From Curvularia sp. ZM96 (taxonomy: Eukaryota; Ascomycota; Dothideomycetes; Pleosporales; Pleosporaceae): 64,000 bases of DNA. Below the pieces are notes generated by a model, which saw nothing but the letters and a program-made list of their open reading frames with translations, ran no database searches and was not told the DNA's origin. The stretch's first letter is position 1. Every line of letters begins with the position of its first letter. The position numbers were made by a program, and so were the translations under genes. Shown one piece after another: positions 10,636 to 21,316 of this stretch. The DNA lies in contig JAJGBQ010000003.1 of assembly GCA_022457065.1 (NCBI GenBank), positions 3,968,001 through 4,032,000 of the forward strand, read 5' to 3'.

Positions 10636-11312
10636 GGCTACGGCAGGCGGCTAGTAGCGAGTCCGCCAGTGCTGCAAAAAATAAAGCGTAGACGTATCTT
10701 ACGCAGCGCGAGCGAGCACATGCGCCCAGAGGCCAGATGGGTGCGCGCATGCCCCCACCCGTGGGCCGTTGGGCGGGGGTCCCCCGACTGGCACGTGATG
10801 ACGCGCTTCAACCATGGTCCTACCCTATTTCTTCGCGACACCGCCACACTAGCGTTGCCCGCCTTCACGATCGCGTGTGTCCGTATGGCCACTTTCAGGC
10901 TGCCTTTCCTTTTGTCTCTCCCTCATGTTACACCCAACGTGCGCCGCGGACTAGGCGCATCACACCATACTCGGCCCACAGAGCAAGTAAGTAAAGCACA
11001 AATCATGATTGACGCGTGTTCTGTTTGCGTGATGACCACTGGTAAAAGGTTAGATCGCCAACCCTTGTGACGGTTTGCCTTTGAGACTGCTGTCTGGCAC
11101 CCTGCATCTTGGCGTCATGCCGGTTTGTACCTGCTTGCCGTGGGAACAAAGGAGGAGCCTCCAATGGAGCGAAATGCTGCTTTAAAATAAACTGAAAAGA
11201 CCTGATGGATTCTACTCATTCACTATCGACGACAAGACTTTATCGCTGAACAGAGAGCTGATCCGCATATACTACGCTAGGTACATTCTTTAATACCATC
11301 GAGAGCCTCCAG
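10636..11312. other. Divergent intergenic region CEX1 / PHD gene
   Basis: This 677-bp region separates two divergent genes. It contains GC-rich sequence near 10720-10800 and moderately AT-rich leader sequence before 11313. I see no gene or RNA and no clear TATA box. Confidence 0.4.
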
Positions 11313-13888
11313 ATGAGAGACACAACAAAAGAACAATGGCCATCGTATTCCAAGCCCGAAAGCAAGTTCACAGTACACAGCCGAGCCAGCAGCTTGGGGA
11401 CTAGTAACAATCGGTCGGAATCGAAGCATAATCAAAATGGGAACCAAGTACACCAGCGGTGTGAAATATCACCGCCCCCACTCAAGCGTAAGCGGACAGC
11501 GTACGAAGAGTCGCACAGAGGACAGGATCTCGTGAGTGTGACATCTCTCAGCACACGTAAAAGGTATTGTCCATCGAGCTGTTGTATCAAGCCTTGATTA
11601 ATTTACTCTTGTAGCCTGCGTGGGCAACCTTGCAAACCCGCTTGCCGAGTATGTGACAAGACGACGGCCACCAGCTACAACCCGATCATTTCCTGTCCAG
11701 GATGTGCCAGACCATACCATGACAGTTGCCGGAGGCCACCGTTACCTCAAGGAGTCGATCCGTAAGCGTTATACCGTTGTATTTGCAGCGAAGGCTAACA
11801 ATATCAGGCAATACTGGAGGTGCTCGGCATGTTCAAATCGCAATGGAAAGCCTTCCAATCCTATACTGCTGTCAAAGCCAGTTCCAGTCAGAAAGTCTGT
11901 GGTTAAGGAGATCTATGCCCATAACTTTCGTGCTAGCACTACAAAGTGGTTAGAAAGTTTAGATAAACCCAAGGAAGACTTTGAGTCGTCTCTCCAATCT
12001 GACCGTTCAGAAAACCGTAGCACGCCTGCGCGCTGCTCAAACCAGTCTCTTCATCCTGAATGTTCATCTCAGCAGCATCATGTGCAAGCTCAAATTGATC
12101 TGTCAGCCCCCAGTTCTTCGATTCGAGTACAGAGTCGTACTCCAGTTGCTCCCTGTTCGGGTTGTCAGCAAGATTTTCTCGTAATCAGGCCTGACGATGA
12201 AAATCCTCAATGGTACGTACAAAGAAGTCATGGATGCTGGCAAATGCTGATATGTTTGCAGTCAGAGTTGTCGAAGTAAATCCCGTGTGGAGATACCCGA
12301 GACTCCCAATGCTGCTGCGCCTTACTACGTTCAACCTTTGACGAGTAGCGCAGAATCCGCGGCCTCACCGATCGTGCATAGTCCGACCGCTCGAGCTGAG
12401 AGATCTTCCTGGATCCAGCCAAATCGAACAAGTACTCTTGACCATACTTCTACAGAGCCACCAAACAACGAGCAGCAGCGCGAGAAAGACTATTGGAAGC
12501 TTGGCACATCAAAAACAACGCAGGAGAGTAAGTTACCAGCATCCGGATCACCTATCATACACAAGACGGAAGATACTCAGATACCTCTTTCTCCACGACG
12601 GCCCCATACGCCCTCTACGAATGATGCAACCGTGCGGATATCATGTTTCGAGCAACAAACTCCCTCCGCTACGAGTTCGGAGAGCTCTCCTAAAACTGGA
12701 AACTTATCTGTGCCTCTCAACATTTCTACTTCCCAAGAGGTGGATCATGCAAGGTCATACATGCGTCAGAGGCACCATACCAATCGTCAGCTAGCGAGGA
12801 TAGCCCTGGCCTGTGCAAATGGGTCGAGCATGTCAGCTCCTCAGATTATCGATTGGCTAGTGCGACGATTTCCATACCTCCAACAAGGACAGGCCCTTTG
12901 GGAGAAGAGTTTAAAGGCGACCCTCTCACTCAAAGACTTTTGTAGCCACAAAGCTAATGGACTGGATGACGTTCGTGTAGTGTATAGCTTTGCTAACGAA
13001 GCATACAAAACTCGTTACGAGGAAGAGTACCGAGACTATATCACTCAGTACTCGCATGGAGACGTGCAACAACGAGTTTTTCCGCCAGCTGCTGTGGAGT
13101 CCACTGGCGATGTTCGTGAGACTATCGAGAGCATACCAGATCAGCACCGTAGAGGTCATCTTGGGGAGGCAACCAAGAATGCACCAGCAAGACATGACAA
13201 AGATATTCGGGGGACTACACCGAAACGTGTAGGGTCTAGTCAGCAATCTGCAGCCTCGTTTATCCCGTCACCAGCAAGCACTAGCTCCGACGACAACACT
13301 TCACCTCGCCCCTTTAAACCATCTAAACTTTCTCTTGCTAGGAGCAAGGCTGAGTATGCTCCTACAGTCAAGCGCGAGACCAGCTTTCACAAAGTATACC
13401 CTCATGGCATTAGGACACCGCTTGAGATGATGACTACAGAAGAGAAGGCCAGGAAAGTGGCAGAGATCAGGGCACGGCCTTCTCGCAAGCAGCTGATTGA
13501 TTCAGGCCAACGGCTAGCGCATGTTCGAAGGTACGGGCGACAGGACCCCCATGATGAGAGTGACGGGGCGTGGAAACCTCAATCTGTGGAGGTAAAGGAG
13601 AAGCCAATGGAGGATGCTGAAGACTGTGATGAACCCCGGTCTCTACGCGACGTCTTCCGGCTGCCAGCCAATGCGATGCCCATGTTGCACGAAGGAAATG
13701 AGCTTGCTTTTAGAGACGGAACGATGGTCAGTGAGCCGATTGCCACGCTTGTCGACCGATATGTTAACAAAGTGAACAGGTCAATGGCCGACTACCACGA
13801 CCGCGGCGAATCTACAGGGTGGGCAAGCGGCTTGGGGCGGGGCTTACGGTCAATTGATTTATCGCATACATTAATGTCGGCATCATGA
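11313..13888 (+). CDS. PHD-finger protein with a forkhead-like winged-helix segment
   Basis: An 809-aa nuclear-type protein I cannot name. Exons are 11313-11563, 11615-11761, 11808-12212 and 12262-13888; every junction keeps frame. Exons 2 and 3 together build a complete PHD finger: Cys94, Cys97, Cys111, Cys114, His119, Cys122, Cys138, Cys141 (Cys4-His-Cys3). A second Cys4 site (Cys249, Cys252, Cys268, Cys271) is completed only by the last splice. Around residues 439-497, RQLARIALACANGSSMSAPQ, IIDWLVRRFPYL and LWEKSLKATLSLKDF resemble forkhead helices 1-3, including an FPY and a W..S....LSL core. The rest is Ser/Thr/Pro-rich and probably disordered, with a basic KRKR stretch near residue 52 as a possible nuclear signal. 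PHD fingers bind histone H3 tails, so a chromatin reader or transcription factor is likely. DNA binding is inferred. Confidence 0.75.
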
Positions 13889-14966
13889 CGGGGTCTGGGG
13901 GTTTGTTTTTCATGTCACAGCATTATACCCGGTTCTTCTCCAATCCAGTGACTTTTCTCAGAGTGCCCGTTATCTGTACAAGATATTGGCGAAGATGCTC
14001 GCTTCGTGTCGACTATTGAAACCAGGACTATTGCGGAGCCAGCAAGCCCATAGGGTGCTGGCCAGAGGTGGAACGGTTCGTGCGTTAAAGTTGGGTGGTG
14101 ATGACAGTTCGTCGCGTGGCGCCATGCTTTGGAGCGGAAGCTTCCAGATCCCCCACGGCAGCGCGTGGTATTGGTGCCACGGAAGTGCTAACAGGCACAA
14201 GGCGTGCCCATTATCTTGCCGCCCGCAGATCGTGCGGCCCACAGTATGCCGATGTTTCTAAGTCTGAAACGCCATCCCTGCGGCTACGCGATGCGGTTTC
14301 AAGGCCCCAAGGCCAATCATTTGGTGGCTGCCGCACCTCGACCAGACTACCCTGGATCGTCTGGATACCAGAACCCCACCGCGGCCCTGTCCTTTGCGCG
14401 GGCGACAATTTCGATGCCAGCCTCGCCCGCAGCGCAAAGTGGATGACTGGGTCGTTGTCGCTCTGCTGCTCCCGCCGGGTCTAGCGGGGACCGTTTCACA
14501 TGCGCCCGGTAGACGAGCGCAACCAAGCGTCCCTGGGCTCATTTGAGCCACTCACTCGAGCGTCGAAGCTGTGGGAGCGCCCCAGCGCCATGGACTGCAC
14601 CTAGGCCTATTGTAAGGTTTGCGAGAGCCTGTCATGTCAGGGCTAGCAGGGCTAATTTTGTCTTGAGGCTCCCTTCTTCACTTGGGCTGCCGCCGCCTCT
14701 TCGTTCTTCACCTTCGCGTCTCTATTGATTGTTTGCCATTGTTGCTATTGTCAGAGGCCTGTTGCCTTGACGGCGTGGGATATTCCCCTCTATTTACCTT
14801 CTTCACCCTACCCTTTTCAAACTATACGCTCTCTCGCCTCTCACATCTATCGCTTGACGCGATTTTTACTCTCTCGACTGCTGGACAGACCAATTGCTAC
14901 ATTGAATCAACTTGAATCTTCCAGCATACACGACATCCTACGCTCTTTTCCAAGACGAAATACGAA
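13889..14966. other. Intergenic region and probable long pyrimidine-rich 5' leader
   Basis: A 1,078-bp stretch. From about 14690 to the start codon at 14967 it is rich in C and T, as is usual for a fungal promoter and transcript leader. The left part (14000-14500) has several overlapping open frames in different phases, none with recognisable protein features. I see no RNA gene. Confidence 0.45.
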
Positions 14967-16038
14967 ATGGCGCTTCTCTCAGCAGAACACCTGGCCGGAC
15001 CGGGCTACATCATTCTGAACGTACTTCGTGGACTCAACCTTGTGGCTCTGGCTGCGGTGGTTGCCAGCAGTATTGTTATGCTTATCAAGACCTTCATCAT
15101 CTCCAAAGTACGCAAGAACAGATAAATGCAGATATCGGGCCGTAACTGACAACTTCCAGTTCTTCTTCTTCGATGCTACGAGCCATGTCATTACTGCTAT
15201 AGCCGGGCTTTTCCTCATCGTCTCAGAATGCTCACTCTTTCGCAACTTCTACGCACGCAACTGGCCGCTTCTCAGCCCGGCTCATGGCTTTGTCACTCTC
15301 GGATGTGCTATGATGGTCGTCGGACTGAACCTGCTCGGCAACATGAACAAGGAGGCTACCAGCCAGAAGTCCCTCGGTATGCCATTCTGGCGTCTCCTTG
15401 TCGCTTCGGGCATCCTCTCCTTCGTCATTGGCTTGTTCAACATCATCGCCAGCTTCATCTTCCGCGACAAGAGCCGCAACATTACTGCTCGCATGGTGCG
15501 CTCACGGGGTGCCATGACCCTCAACGAGGATCTTGAGACACAGTCTCAATACACGGGATCCCACTACGACCCCAAGCACAAAGCTTTCACCATCACTTCG
15601 CACCTAACCGGCAGCAACGCCTCCCACAGCAACATGCACGGCAACACGCCACCCATGCGCATGCCCACACCCCCCGTCGACTGCGGCTCTCCCGTCAACA
15701 AAGAGGCCCCTCCTAACCACCTCTCGCAATTCGACTTCAACCCCATGCGCGCCTTCCGTACAGCCCGCCAATCTTTCCTCCCTTCCTACCACAGCCAATC
15801 CCCTGCTAAGCCCACCCGACCCGCCTCCTCCATCTACTCGCGCACCACGTCCGGCGAGCCGGCCAAGCGCCGCTTCTGGCAGCGCCAGCGCGAAGAGCAG
15901 GAGGAGGAGACGGCGCGCATGCCCGAGATTAGCTATCCGCTCAATGTGAACCCACAGTTTGCGCACCTCGTCAAGCCCAATCTTGCCCATCATCCTAGTG
16001 TGAGGAGGCCAGAAATGGAGTTTGATAATAAGATTTAG
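14967..16038 (+). CDS. Fungal four-helix membrane protein (DUF7598-like)
   Basis: A 339-aa protein from exons 14967-15107 and 15160-16038, joined at SK|FFFFDA. Four hydrophobic segments fill the N-terminal half: GYIILNVLRGLNLVALAAVV, SHVITAIAGLFLIVSE, GFVTLGCAMMVVGLNLLG and LLVASGILSFVIGLFNIIAS. The C-terminal half is hydrophilic and Ser/Pro-rich with many possible phosphorylation sites, so it is probably a cytosolic tail. The pattern with LSPAHGFVTLG and NKEATSQKSLGMPFW matches a family widespread in filamentous ascomycetes that I remember as DUF7598. Its function is unknown. Start choice rests on the first hydrophobic helix beginning soon after Met1. Confidence 0.85.
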
Positions 16039-16751
16039 GTGTGTATATGTGATACTAGCGGGAGAGGTTTTTTTGAGCGGTGGAAGGAGATATAGTGAAG
16101 GCGTCATGATACCACTTTCCCTTTTTGTCTTTTTGTTTTCCTTCTTCTATTTCCAATTTTCTTTATTCTACAGACAACATCAGCATCACTGCTCCAGACC
16201 GGCACAGCAGCAGGCGTACTTTCTTTTTTTTTTTCATGTCCCATTGTCCACGGTAGAGAAAATTAGTACGATTTGTTGGGAGAGGGCTCCAGGAAGTTGT
16301 CGAAAGAACGACCCTGTTGAGCCATGTTCCTTTAGTCGAAGATAAAAGGACACCATACTACGATCATTCCACTCCCTCTTTTCTTGTATTTTCGGGTCAA
16401 TGGTTATTATATACATGTATAAATGTTCACTAGATAGGCCAATGTCTAGTATTATCCCTTGAATACCTTTTGCTCGCGAAGCTCAATGTTTTACTGTTGT
16501 TGTTACATGACGTGAAGGATGCATAGGATCTATATGTACATGTATGATACAGTGAATCGGGTGATTCATGTCGTGTTGACTTTTCCTCTCTCTCTTTCTC
16601 CTTCTCACGTCAACGTACATGCTTTGAGATGGCTCAGCGCATGAACACAGCAAAGTGCATGGCCAAAGTCTCCAAGCCGCATATTTTTCGCCCAGAAACA
16701 CTCCCCTCTTCCTCCCAGAATACTCGGTATAAACTCTCCACAAACTCTTCC
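16039..16751. other. Convergent 3' intergenic region
   Basis: 713 bp between the ends of the DUF7598-like gene and COA1. It is T-rich, with a T-run near 16221-16232 and TATATA-type tracts near 16408-16420 that fit polyadenylation regions. I see no gene. Confidence 0.45.
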
Positions 16752-17487
16752 TCACTCCTCCACCGCAATCTCCTGAAACGGATCAATAGCATTACCCTGC
16801 GGATCATACAGCTCCAACCTCGTGCCATCCTCCAGCGTCAAACTATACTCCTGCGTATAATACAATCCGCCTCTCCCCTTCCTCCTACACCTGAGCTTGA
16901 CCTCACCCGCCTGCTTCGTCCCCTTGACCCAGAAGCTGACGTCGATGCGGCCGTGGACTTGGTTGATTTCGCCCTTGATCCAAGGGTATTTCGACGCAAA
17001 GTATATTTCGTCGCCGAGCTGCTCGCGCACGAGCGGGTTGGTGCGCAGGGCGTAGAGGGTGGCGGTTACGACGGAGGATTCTTGCTTTTGGTAGTTGAAG
17101 AAGGCGAAGAGGGAGACGGTCATGGCTATGATGAAGATGGGGAGGGTGCGGAGGACTTGTGGGGAAATGAGGGGTGGGACGCTGTTTGCTTGGTTAGCAT
17201 TTACTCTTTTTTCTCTCCATGGGGGAAAGTATGAGTGTGGAGACGTACGGTGGTAGGGCGCGGTTGGGGCGGCGCTCAAGGAGTATTTCGCCATCTTTGG
17301 GTGGGGGAATGAGGTTCTCGGGCGACCAGACGCTCGTCGGGGTTTTCCAGGGTACAACGGGTTTTATGTCGTTTTGCGATGGTGGAGTAGTTGAGGCGTG
17401 ACGGAGGGGCGCGATGCGCCGAACGCATTGGTATCGGAGCTGAGGCCGTGCTCGTAGCAAGGCGGGGGACAACCGTGGTGGTGGCAT
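16752..17487 (-). CDS. COA1: Cytochrome c oxidase assembly factor Coa1
   Basis: A 222-aa mitochondrial inner-membrane protein that helps early assembly of the Cox1 module of complex IV. Exons are 17487-17249 and 17181-16752. The N-terminus is Arg/Ser/Ala-rich with no acidic residues (MPPPRLSPALLRARPQLRYQ), a typical matrix-targeting presequence. A single membrane helix, LPIFIIAMTVSLFAFF, lies near residue 95. The C-terminal Coa1/Tim21-fold domain carries the strong family signature YFASKYPWIKGEINQVHGRI and DVSFWVKGTKQAGEVKLR. Tim21 is related in fold, but the GEINQVHGRID stretch favours Coa1. The start is the first ATG that yields a presequence. Confidence 0.88.
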
Positions 17488-17793
17488 ACTGAGGGTTGTG
17501 GTTGGTGTGGGGGTGCAATTGGGCGATAGAGCGATGCGTCTATGAGATCAGTCGATGTTGGTGGTGTTTGCATGGTTTGCATGCCGCGCTAGTTGATGAG
17601 TGGAGTTAAGCCGGGCAAACTCCGTCTGAGTTCACACCTGTTTCCTTTGCAGATCTTGTCAGGGCATAGCTCAATTTGTTGATGTAAATGCTGTCTTCTG
17701 TCATTCACAATGAATTTGCAAAAGTGTCATCATTAGCATTGCTCTTGTATTCTTGCTTTTCTTTTAAATTAGTAGTTTACACTAACAGCTCTT

Positions 17794-17807
17794 ACATACG
17801 ACCACAG
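17794..17807 (+). other. Motif matching the 5' end of fungal 5S rRNA
   Basis: The 14 nt ACATACGACCACAG match the conserved first 14 positions of ascomycete 5S rRNA except for one C/T difference, as far as I remember the consensus. The first nine bases are exactly complementary to GTCGTATGT at 18259-18267, the strand that would pair with them in helix I. The sequence just downstream is not 5S. It may be the original 5' end of a 5S gene split by an insertion, or chance. Confidence 0.4.
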
Positions 17808-17946
17808 CTCTACACACATCAATTTCTAGCCTCTAATTACCCACCCCTGCGACATCAAGGTACTAAAGCAACGCTAAAAAAAATAGTAGCATTAACGCAA
17901 CGCTAGAGTAGTAATAGACGGCATTAAAGCAACGCCAAAATGTTGG

Positions 17947-18098
17947 GGACATGGCAAGAGGGGAAACAGACTGAGACTCGAGTGGTCGAGCCCAGGGCGC
18001 TGAGGCAACGCCAGGACGGTGAGGACATAGCAAGAGAGGGGGAACAGGCTGAGACTCGAGTGGTCGAGCCCAGGGCGTTGAGGCAACGCCAGAAGAGG
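17947..18098. repeat. Two-unit tandem repeat, about 76-78 bp per unit
   Basis: Unit 1 runs 17947-18022 and unit 2 runs 18023-18098. Both begin GGACAT(G/A)GCAAGAG and share ACTCGAGTGGTCGAGCCCAG and GAGGCAACGCCAG, differing by a few transitions and a 2-nt insertion. Both units contain the GCAACGCY motif that also occurs three times just upstream. One strand is open across the repeat and would encode a repeated PQRPGLDHSSLSLFPL, but I see no reason to call it a gene. Confidence 0.8.
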
Positions 18099-18179
18099 GG
18101 AAGAAGAGTGGGGAAAAGGTGGCATGGTGAGAAGACGAGAGAAGAAGTAATAAATAGTGTACACGATACATAACGTCAT

Positions 18180-18272
18180 ACATACGGCGCCTCTAGTACT
18201 TAAGCTAAAGACCGGCGGACTAGTAGTCAGGTGGGTGACCACTGGCGAATCCCCGCTGTCGTATGTTTTTTT
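18180..18272 (+). pseudogene. 5S rRNA fragment with internal deletion
   Basis: From about 18195 the sequence GTACTTAAGC, then GGTGGGTGACCACTGGCGAA, then GCTGTCGTATGT followed by a T-run, matches the 3' two thirds of ascomycete 5S rRNA in order and spacing. This includes the internal control region (A box and C box) bound by TFIIIA and a Pol III T-stretch terminator. Immediately upstream, ACATACGGC (18180-18188) resembles the 5' end, but about 30 nt of the normal sequence between it and the A box are missing. The total is about 88 nt instead of about 118. It could still bind TFIIIA but cannot make a normal 5S RNA. Dispersed 5S genes and pseudogenes are normal in filamentous ascomycetes. Confidence 0.75.
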
Positions 18273-18738
18273 GTTATTTTACTTTTACTCCAGGTCACGT
18301 GCCCCATAGGCCCTATCTGGCATGGACAGTAAAGTATCGTTGACAGTTATGCTGCTGGATGGGAATCATCCCTTCTAGTTGTTTAGCTCCACCTATATAT
18401 TTTGCCTACTCTTAATTGAGACGTAAAGAGAAACAACAACATCGAAACTAAAGACATTGATGTGCCAGTAATGTTTCCATATAAGCACTTACAGCCATTA
18501 GTAACTACTTAAGTAGCTCATCGAGCCTTGGAACCTGCACAACACGATGATAATTCCTGTGTCCCTTGCCATACATTCACCACTGCAATCACGCAAGGTT
18601 TTAAGAAACATATTTAACTTTAATACTTCATTCAAACTAAACGCTCAGAACATCGGGTATCTGATCTCATATCGTACAGTCGTCACCAGGCTATTGATAC
18701 AAACAAAAGAAACAGCCACATTAGGCTGATTTAAAAGT

Positions 18739-19149
18739 TTAGTAGTAGTGACGGGCATTGCGTCCATCGGTTCCATGCATGCGACGGGTGCCCGCAGCCT
18801 GTAGTATGGTTAGGAAGCCGTTTGTGTTGATGAGTCTGTTGTAGCTTACCTTGAGACCGGGCCTGCGAGTCAGGGAGCCCCTAAGCTTCATCATCATACC
18901 GCTAACCTTGTCGCCCATGGTGGCATGGCGCTTGTGGTGGTGAACTGGCGCAGCACGGCCGTGAGCACCGTGTACACCGTGAGCACCGTGGGTACGAGTG
19001 GTTCTGGTGGTGGTGGTGGTTGTGGTAGTTGCGGGTGCACGCTTAGTGTGTGTCCTGCGGCCACCCATCAGACGGGTCCTGAGAGATGGGCGGGCGGTAG
19101 TGCGTGTGGTGCGGGCAGTGCGGGGAGCGTGGCGGCGTGCGAGAGGCAT
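18739..19149 (-). CDS. Small basic Thr/Arg/His-rich fungal protein
   Basis: A 119-aa protein from exons 19149-18850 and 18798-18739. The N-terminal half is very basic and repetitive: alternating Arg/Thr, a run of eight Thr from ACC codons, then HGAHGVHGAHG. The C-terminal part is less biased and looks conserved in shape: KRHATMGDKVSGMMMKLRGS, LTRRPGLK, and after the intron AAGTRRMHGTDGRNARHYY. I remember similar short proteins with a GTRRM.GTDGR ending in many filamentous ascomycetes, without a known role. The splice joins K|AAGTRRM in frame with GTAAGC and TACAG signals. No signal peptide or membrane segment is present. Its charge would allow nucleic-acid binding, which is inference only. 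Confidence 0.7.
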   Translation of the reverse strand: MPLARRHAPRTARTTRTTARPSLRTRLMGGRRTHTKRAPATTTTTTTTRTTRTHGAHGVHGAHGRAAPVHHHKRHATMGDKVSGMMMKLRGSLTRRPGLKVSYNRLINTNGFLTILQAAGTRRMHGTDGRNARHYY

Positions 19150-20322
19150 GGTTGCTGAGTTGGAATATGTAGATGATTGAGTAAAGAGGATGGATTTAGT
19201 AGTTGGAGATATTGATTGTGTGTGATAGTTGTTGAGTTGAGTTGTGTTGTGAAGATGAATCTACAACGTGCAATAACTTCGCATCTTATATCCCTTCCAC
19301 CTCATCTACTAACCGCTGATCTATCTCTGTCGCACAACCCTCTTGGGAGTTTGACACAAGTCTTGGGACCCTGAAAACAGGTCTCGAATGCTCAGCAGCC
19401 CGAATCGAGCTACGATCATCTTAACTCACGTCATGCAGGGACCCGTCAAGCCTACTCCAAGCCCGTCAACCCTGGGAGATGTTTTCATGGCGTGTGGCGC
19501 ATGACGTTGCTTCTGCAATCGTTCGTCTTGGATTTGGGTCCACGCACGCTGCTCATTGGGCGGGACGGCGACGATAGTGGCTGCTGATGTCTGGGGTTCA
19601 GTCATCGCAATGCTGGATGCGGTCATGGTGGCTTGCTATGTCTGGACCCTGATTCTGGGTGGGGCCGCTACGTCATTTCTCGGAATAGTTTCACCAGCGT
19701 CATTGTGGGCTGGTACGAGGAGTGAGGAGGGGTTTGCTGTTGATCGCGATAGAATGGGAAGTGAGGTGCTGAAGGATGGTGCACTCCAAAGTCTAGCCCG
19801 GCGCGAGCTGGAAGATGAGGGTTGGATGTGGGAATGATGACGTTGTCAAGGATCCTGGCAGTGTTGGCACCACCGCCCTTCGCAAGCGCATCTTGCGTCA
19901 ACGTCGAGGCTCTACTTATCATCTATATCCATGCTCGGAGCTAGCTGCCGTTGATTTCTAGAACAATGTGTGTCGATCACGTGGTTGCATGGGAAAGATG
20001 TTCAAACCGCGGGTAGGGCTGAAGCGGCCGCCGACGTTCCCACCAGTTCGCACTGTTGCACAGTTACAATACACCACCGATCGATGGTACTCTGTTGTCG
20101 ATGTAGAGGTCCTAGCGGTCCGTTCCTGGAGCTTCCGGACGACTTGCTCCACCTTTGCTCATGAGCGCGCGGTGGTGACTGCCTTGTGATGTCACTGTAA
20201 ATTCCCAACCCCATTAAAACTCCCACGCTCAACGTGAACTACCATCGTAACAACAACCCTCGTCTCACAAAACTACTAAGATTGCCTCATTTAGTTTTCA
20301 AATATTCACATCGCCAAACATC
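19150..20322. other. Intergenic region upstream of two divergent genes
   Basis: 1,173 bp with only short, overlapping open frames. A TATAT-type tract near 19285-19292 lies upstream of the basic-protein gene. The leader before 20323 is rich in AAC and CA. I see no gene or RNA. Confidence 0.4.
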
Positions 20323-21316
20323 ATGTCTGACAAGGGACAATTCGAGCAGGGTAAGCGTGAATGACCCTCTGCTGCCGATCAACACTAACCATGTATAACA
20401 GGCTTCCAGCCCGATGTTCAGCATCAGCAAGTCCCCGGACTTCAATCTAAGCTCGACCCCACGCCCAAGGTTGATGAGCTGCCCACTCCTGAAGGTGGCG
20501 CCGAGAAGTACAAGGCGGCTGGCAAGCTCAAGGGCAAGAAAGCCATCATCACGGGTGGAGACTCTGGAATCGGTCGCTCGATCGCTGTCTTGTTTGCCAT
20601 GGAGGGCGCCGACAGCTTCATCGCCTACCTGCCCGAGGAAGAGAAGGACGCCCAGGAGACCAAGAAGATGGTCGAGGAGAGAGGCCAAAAATGCCACACT
20701 CTTGCTATTGACCTGAAGCCCAAGGAGAACTGCAAAAAGGTTATCGACGAGGCGATCAAGGCTATGGGTGGCATTGACATCCTCGTCAACAACCACGCTT
20801 ACCAGATGATGGTCAACGACATCAAGGATTTGTCTGAGTACGTATGAGCACCATATGGGACCGAATGCGAAGCTAACGCTCTACAGGGATCAATGGCTCC
20901 ACACTTTCAACACCAACATTCACCCCTTCTTCTTCCTCTCCAAGTATGCCCTCCCACACATGAAGCGCGGCGCTACCATCATCAACAATGCCTCGATCAA
21001 TGCCTACATTGGCCGTCCAGATCTGCTCGATTACACATCCACAAAGGGCGCCATTATCGCTTTCACTCGCGGTCTGTCGAACCAGTATGTCGGCCGGGGT
21101 ATCCGCGTCAACGCTGTCGCCCCTGGCCCTGTCTGGACTCCACTCATTCCTGCAACCATGAACGACGAGGCAATCAAGCAGTTCACCGCCCCAATTGGCA
21201 GGCCGTCGCAGCCTAGCGAGATTGCTACGTGCTTTGTCTTTTTGGCAAGCAACGAGAGCAGCTCCATCAGTGGCCAGACTATCCACGCCAACGGCGGTAC
21301 CATTGTCAACGGCTAA
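20323..21316 (+). CDS. Short-chain dehydrogenase, glucose/ribitol dehydrogenase-like
   Basis: A 297-aa NAD(P)-dependent oxidoreductase of the YhdF/glucose-and-ribitol-dehydrogenase subgroup. Exons are 20323-20350, 20402-20837 and 20887-21316. The long N-terminal extension before the Rossmann fold (PDVQHQQVPGLQSKLDPTP) is typical of this subgroup. The cofactor motif is TGGDSGIGRS, the structural motif NNHAY (instead of NNAG), the catalytic Ser lies in NNASINAYIG and the catalytic Tyr-Lys in YTSTKGA. The C-terminus VFLASNESSSISGQTIHANG is standard. Proteins of this group are often stress-induced. The substrate cannot be told from sequence. There is no targeting signal, so it is probably cytosolic. 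Confidence 0.88.

Larger units (their letters stand above)
17488..18738. other. AT-rich intergenic region with repeats and a broken 5S rRNA
   Basis: A 1,251-bp stretch lower in GC than its surroundings. It holds a 5S 5'-end-like motif at 17794-17807, five copies of GCAACGCY (17868, 17897, 17929, 18005, 18083), a two-unit tandem repeat (17947-18098) and the 3' part of a 5S rRNA (18180-18272), each listed separately. The right part, 18280-18738, shows no gene. This looks like decayed mobile or repetitive DNA. Confidence 0.55.

Noticed and set aside
13986..14551. Overlapping open frames on both strands suggesting a small gene
   Set aside because: Frames on both strands are open because the DNA is GC-rich; no domain, signal peptide or splice structure supports any of them.
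17892..18242. Minus-strand open frame with a repeated PQRPGLDHSSLSLFPL segment
   Set aside because: The repetition simply reflects the DNA tandem repeat, and the frame runs into the 5S rRNA fragment.
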